A stretch of 64,000 nt of DNA from Pseudomonas abyssi. GTDB taxonomy: Bacteria; Pseudomonadota; Gammaproteobacteria; Pseudomonadales; Pseudomonadaceae. The notes below the pieces were generated by a model. That model saw nothing but the letters and a program-made list of their open reading frames with translations. It had not been told where the DNA came from and did not search any database. Positions within the stretch are counted from its first letter, which is position 1. Each line of letters begins with the position of its first letter. The stretch spans positions 1 to 64,000 of the forward strand of contig NZ_NTMR01000028.1 in the NCBI RefSeq assembly GCF_002307495.1, read 5' to 3'. Both the position numbers and the translations under genes were made by a program. Below are positions 61,801 through 64,000 of the stretch, one piece after another.

Positions 61801-62449
61801 GGATGCCAATCTCGCAGCACGCTATCGTGCCCGAGTGCAACAATTCCAGAGCGCTGAATCGGCCATTTCTGGTAATACCGGCGCCTTGGCTGATGCCGTC
61901 GCCCGCAACTACTACAAAGTATTGGCAATCAAGGATGAGTATGAAGTAGCTCGTCTTTATACCAATGGCGACTTCATCAAAAAAGTACAGGACAGTTTTG
62001 AGGGTGACTACAAACTCAAGTTTCACCTGGCGCCACCTGTGCTCAATAGTGCCAAGCCAGGGAAAGAACCTAAAAAGCGCAGCTACGGCCCATGGATGCT
62101 AACTGGTTTTAAACTCCTCGCTCGGATGAAGTTCCTCCGCAATTCGGTTCTGGATCCATTTGGCTACACCGCAGAACGCAAGCTCGAGCGGCAATGGCTG
62201 GAAAGCTACGAACAGCTTCTCGATCAAATCTTGGAATCACTCGACAGCGACAAGTTGCCGATTGCCATCCAGCTCGCGAGCCTTCCCGACATCGTACGCG
62301 GCTACGGCCCTGTGAAAGAGCGCTTCCTAGCGCAGGCCGAAAAACAACGCGAGAACCTTCTAAAACAATGGCGAGGAGAGCACCAAGCGCTATTCCGTGA
62401 CGCCACGACACAAGAGCCAGCAGAGCGCATCAACGTCACTCAGCTGTAA
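58883..62449 (+). CDS. Fused indolepyruvate/2-oxoacid:ferredoxin oxidoreductase
   Basis: 1188 residues, the single-chain IorAB-like form found in aerobic proteobacteria. N-terminal pyrimidine-binding region ([13 protein letters not shown]), TPP-binding region with [11 protein letters not shown] and [14 protein letters not shown], an iron-sulfur segment [13 protein letters not shown] at about 635-650, and the C-terminal gamma domain ([22 protein letters not shown], nucleotide-like loop). It oxidatively decarboxylates a 2-oxo acid to the acyl-CoA. The isovaleryl-CoA dehydrogenase gene follows 26 bp later, so the likely substrates are branched-chain 2-oxo acids such as 4-methyl-2-oxopentanoate. 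Confidence 0.92.
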   Translation: MGKSISLDDKYTENSGLQLMTGIQALVRLPLMQKQRDQANGLNTAGFISGYRGSPLGGLDQALWRARKYLEKGSTHFQPGVNEELAATALWGTQQVNIFEGATYDGVFGMWYGKGPGVDRSGDVFRHANAAGTSQFGGVLAVAGDDHGARSSSLPHQTEHIFKAVMMPVLAPSGVQEYLDYGIHGWAMSRYSGCWVALKAVADTVESAAIVDIDPFRVESVIPDFDIPEGGLNIRWPDPPLAQEQRLLEHKLYAALAYAKANRIDRVVMDSPKARIGIITAGKSYLDVCQALNMLGIDDAKAQEIGLRVYKVGMVWPLEADGVRHFAEGLEEIVVVEEKRHMIEYQMKEELYNWREDVRPRIVGKFDDKGEWTMPHTDWLLPAINDLTPAHIARALAKRILRLHADTSLQLHLDDLEAQLTIKSVLGSLMDRVPHYCSGCPHNISTKVPEGSRALAGIGCHYMAAWIYPQTQTFSQMGGEGVAWIGQAPFTKTKHVFANLGDGTYFHSGTLAIRAAVAANVPITYKILYNDAVAMTGGQPVDGTLTVPQISQQLAAEGVKRIAVVTDEPEKYKAIQGLAPGVPVLHREKMEELQTQLREYPGVSAIIYDQTCAAEKRRRRKRGQFPDPARRVMINQAVCEGCGDCSSKSNCMSVVTVNTEFGQKRSIDQSSCNKDFSCLSGFCPSFVTIEGGSLRKAKALTDQAVDEWNLTTPNTVALDQPYSILVTGVGGTGVVTIGALLGMAAFMENKGTLNLDMAGMAQKGGAVWSHIRIAADQSQLHAPRIAEGETSLLLGCDLVVSANHETLAKLRHGHTHALVNSEESITSEFVRTFAMQAESGDLKAHPDPKFRTQGMSAQIAEAVGNDHAIFVDASKIATALMGDSIATNTFMLGFAYQKGWLPVGAEALIAAIELNGTAVEFNLKAFTWGRRTAVHPLRVQGMIDSQGKRPAEALSQTIEEVIHKRVAALTEYQDANLAARYRARVQQFQSAESAISGNTGALADAVARNYYKVLAIKDEYEVARLYTNGDFIKKVQDSFEGDYKLKFHLAPPVLNSAKPGKEPKKRSYGPWMLTGFKLLARMKFLRNSVLDPFGYTAERKLERQWLESYEQLLDQILESLDSDKLPIAIQLASLPDIVRGYGPVKERFLAQAEKQRENLLKQWRGEHQALFRDATTQEPAERINVTQL

Positions 62450-62475
62450 CGCCAATAACAAAAGGAGATAAACGT

Positions 62476-63657
62476 ATGAGTGCAATACCTGGATTGGACT
62501 TTTTCCTCGGCGAAGAAATAGACATGCTGCGCGAATCAGTCGCTGGTTTTGCTGGCAAGGAAATCGCGCCCCGTGCGGCCGAGGCAGACCGCACTGATGA
62601 ATTCCCCATGGATTTGTGGCGCAAGTTCGGCGACATGGGGCTGCTAGGTCTAACCGTGGCCGAAGAGTACGGTGGCTCCGGAATGGGCTACCTCGCACAC
62701 ATGATTGCCATGGAAGAAATTTCCCGGGCAGCTGGTGGTATCGGACTGTCCTATGGTGCTCACTCAAACCTCTGCGTAAACCAGATCCACCGCAATGGTA
62801 GCGAAGAACAAAAAGCCAAGTTTCTACCCAAGCTGGTATCGGGGGAGCATATCGGCGCTTTGGCAATGAGCGAGCCAAACGCCGGTTCTGACGTCGTCAG
62901 TATGAAGCTGCGTGCCGACAAGCAGGGCGACCGCTACATCCTCAACGGCACCAAGATGTGGATCACCAACGGTCCAGACTGCGACGTCCTGGTGGTCTAC
63001 GCCAAAACTGATGTTGCTGCCGGCGCCAAGGGGATGACGGCCTTCATCCTCGAAACGGACACTCCCGGTTTCTCCGTTGCGCAGAAGCTGGACAAGCTTG
63101 GCATGCGCGGATCACATACCGGCGAACTGGTTTTCGACAATGTTGAAGTTCCGGAAGAGAACATTCTGGGCGGCGTTGGTGAAGGTGCCCGCGTACTCAT
63201 GAGTGGCCTTGACTACGAGCGCGCGGTGCTCAGCGGTGGCCCACTGGGCCTGATGCAAGCAGCGATGGACATCGTCACGCCTTACATCCACGACCGAAAA
63301 CAGTTCGGTCAAAGCATCGGCGAGTTTCAGCTCATTCAGGGCAAGGTTGCAGATATGTATACCACCCTGCAAGCCTGCCGCGCCTATCAGTACAGCGTCG
63401 GCAAGCACCTAGACGCCATGGGCAGTGGACATGTACGGCAGGTGCGCAAGGACTGTGCCGGGGTGATCCTGTATACCGCCGAAAAAGCGACCTGGATGGC
63501 TGGCGAGGCAATCCAGATTCTTGGCGGTAACGGCTATATCAACGAATACCCGGCAGGTCGCCTGTGGCGTGACGCCAAACTCTATGAAATCGGTGCCGGT
63601 ACCAGCGAGGTCCGCCGTATGTTGATTGGCCGGGAGCTGTTCAATGAAACACGTTAA
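62476..63657 (+). CDS. liuA: Isovaleryl-CoA dehydrogenase
   Basis: 393 residues. Family marks: [21 protein letters not shown] at the start, [35 protein letters not shown] and [31 protein letters not shown] at the end. Catalytic Glu248 in LDYERAVLS is at the isovaleryl-CoA dehydrogenase position, and EIGAGTSE lacks the medium-chain Glu. Converts isovaleryl-CoA to 3-methylcrotonyl-CoA with electron transfer to ETF. RBS AAAGGAG. The methylcrotonyl-CoA carboxylase beta gene follows 54 bp later, the normal liu order. Confidence 0.95.
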   Translation: MSAIPGLDFFLGEEIDMLRESVAGFAGKEIAPRAAEADRTDEFPMDLWRKFGDMGLLGLTVAEEYGGSGMGYLAHMIAMEEISRAAGGIGLSYGAHSNLCVNQIHRNGSEEQKAKFLPKLVSGEHIGALAMSEPNAGSDVVSMKLRADKQGDRYILNGTKMWITNGPDCDVLVVYAKTDVAAGAKGMTAFILETDTPGFSVAQKLDKLGMRGSHTGELVFDNVEVPEENILGGVGEGARVLMSGLDYERAVLSGGPLGLMQAAMDIVTPYIHDRKQFGQSIGEFQLIQGKVADMYTTLQACRAYQYSVGKHLDAMGSGHVRQVRKDCAGVILYTAEKATWMAGEAIQILGGNGYINEYPAGRLWRDAKLYEIGAGTSEVRRMLIGRELFNETR

Positions 63658-63711
63658 ACAGGTGCGCGTCCCGACCTTCAGAAGCCGGCTTGCAACCCAA
63701 GGAGCGCCGGC

Positions 63712-64000
63712 ATGAGTTCACTTAAAAGCCAGGTCAACACTCGCTCGCCGGAGTTCAGCACCAATGTGGCAGCGATGCAGGAGCTCGTGGGTAATCTTCG
63801 AGAGTTGCTAGGAAAAGTAGCAGAAGGCGGTGGCCCAGCGGCTCAAGCTCGGCATCTTTCTCGAGGCAAGCTGCTGCCCAGACAGCGCGTTGACGCCCTA
63901 CTGGACCAAGGCTCACCATTTCTCGAAATCGGTCAGCTAGCCGCCCATGAGGTCTACAGCGAACAGGTGCCGGCAGCAGGGATAATTGCGGGCATTGGTC
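63712..64000 (+). CDS. liuB: Methylcrotonyl-CoA carboxylase beta subunit, N-terminal part (partial)
   Basis: Starts at ATG 63712 with AAGGAG 7 nt upstream and is still open at the window end (96 codons). The sequence RHLSRGKLLPRQRVDALLDQ and SPFLEIGQLAAHEVY are typical of the carboxyltransferase beta subunit of 3-methylcrotonyl-CoA carboxylase, and it follows isovaleryl-CoA dehydrogenase as in liuAB operons. It carboxylates 3-methylcrotonyl-CoA with the biotin-bearing alpha subunit, which should lie outside the window. Confidence 0.92.
   Translation, partial: MSSLKSQVNTRSPEFSTNVAAMQELVGNLRELLGKVAEGGGPAAQARHLSRGKLLPRQRVDALLDQGSPFLEIGQLAAHEVYSEQVPAAGIIAGIG

Noticed and set aside
1..64000. tRNA, rRNA, CRISPR arrays, insertion sequences or prophage genes
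   Set aside because: No tRNA-like cloverleaf, rRNA segment, regular direct-repeat array, transposase or phage protein was recognised on either strand.

Overview
This window looks like a gammaproteobacterial chromosome with a large catabolic island for a polycyclic, hydrophobic carboxylic acid. The best match, from memory of the families, is abietane diterpenoid (resin acid) degradation of the 'dit' type; steroid or bile-acid catabolism is the main alternative. The taxonomic hints are the folE-folM pair (monapterin synthesis, as in Pseudomonas and relatives), the fused 2-oxoacid:ferredoxin oxidoreductase beside a liu-type leucine/isovalerate operon, and Pseudomonas-like SDR/DUF1302/DUF1329 families. 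No rRNA, tRNA, CRISPR array or insertion sequence was seen.

Layout. 1-2781: end of an SDR gene, then folE, folM and a periplasmic Cache-domain protein. 2823-15150: minus-strand beta-oxidation-like genes. These are three acyl-CoA dehydrogenases (two forming a probable heterodimer), a crotonase, two ACMSD-like amidohydrolases, a cytochrome P450, a glutathione peroxidase, an AhpD-like protein, a thiolase, a 3-hydroxyacyl-CoA dehydrogenase and a FAH-family hydrolase. 15491-30928: the dit-like core. It holds a TetR regulator, an acyl-CoA ligase, SDRs, a DUF2889 protein, both subunits of a Rieske ring-hydroxylating dioxygenase, FAH enzymes, a DUF35 protein with a thiolase-fold aldolase, an IclR regulator, an MFS permease, a type I extradiol dioxygenase and a [3Fe-4S]-type ferredoxin. 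31175-41743: a chemoreceptor, an MFS transporter with a 2Fe-2S ferredoxin and its reductase, a Bcr/CflA-type transporter, a second P450 with two accessory proteins, and a phytoene-desaturase-like flavoprotein. 42377-56512: a DUF1329 protein, a hydrolase, VOC proteins, SDRs, a TetR, and an envelope operon of DUF1302, DUF1329, Ycf48-like and RND proteins. 56944-64000: an SDR, a LysR regulator, the fused 2-oxoacid:ferredoxin oxidoreductase, isovaleryl-CoA dehydrogenase and the start of methylcrotonyl-CoA carboxylase beta.

How the genes could work together (inference). The envelope operon and MFS proteins take the substrate in, the ligase activates it, and the P450s with the ferredoxins and reductase hydroxylate the rings. 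The Rieske dioxygenase, an SDR and the extradiol dioxygenase open the aromatic ring. FAH enzymes, amidohydrolases, the DUF35/aldolase pair, ACADs, crotonases, HAD and thiolases then degrade the fragments.

The most interesting non-coding signals are two sets of shared promoter elements. Set 1 is a 23-bp box (AACA, 2 nt, TTTTT-like, 6 nt, TGTwCA-like) found at six operon fronts: 8484, 18888, 21930, 23795, 30968 and 56791. Set 2 is a 50-bp block, identical at 40 of 50 positions, upstream of the DUF1329 gene at 42377 and the DUF1302 operon at 56512. Its TGTAGAATT core recurs as a near-palindrome between the tetR and ligase genes. These suggest two regulatory circuits tying the locus together.
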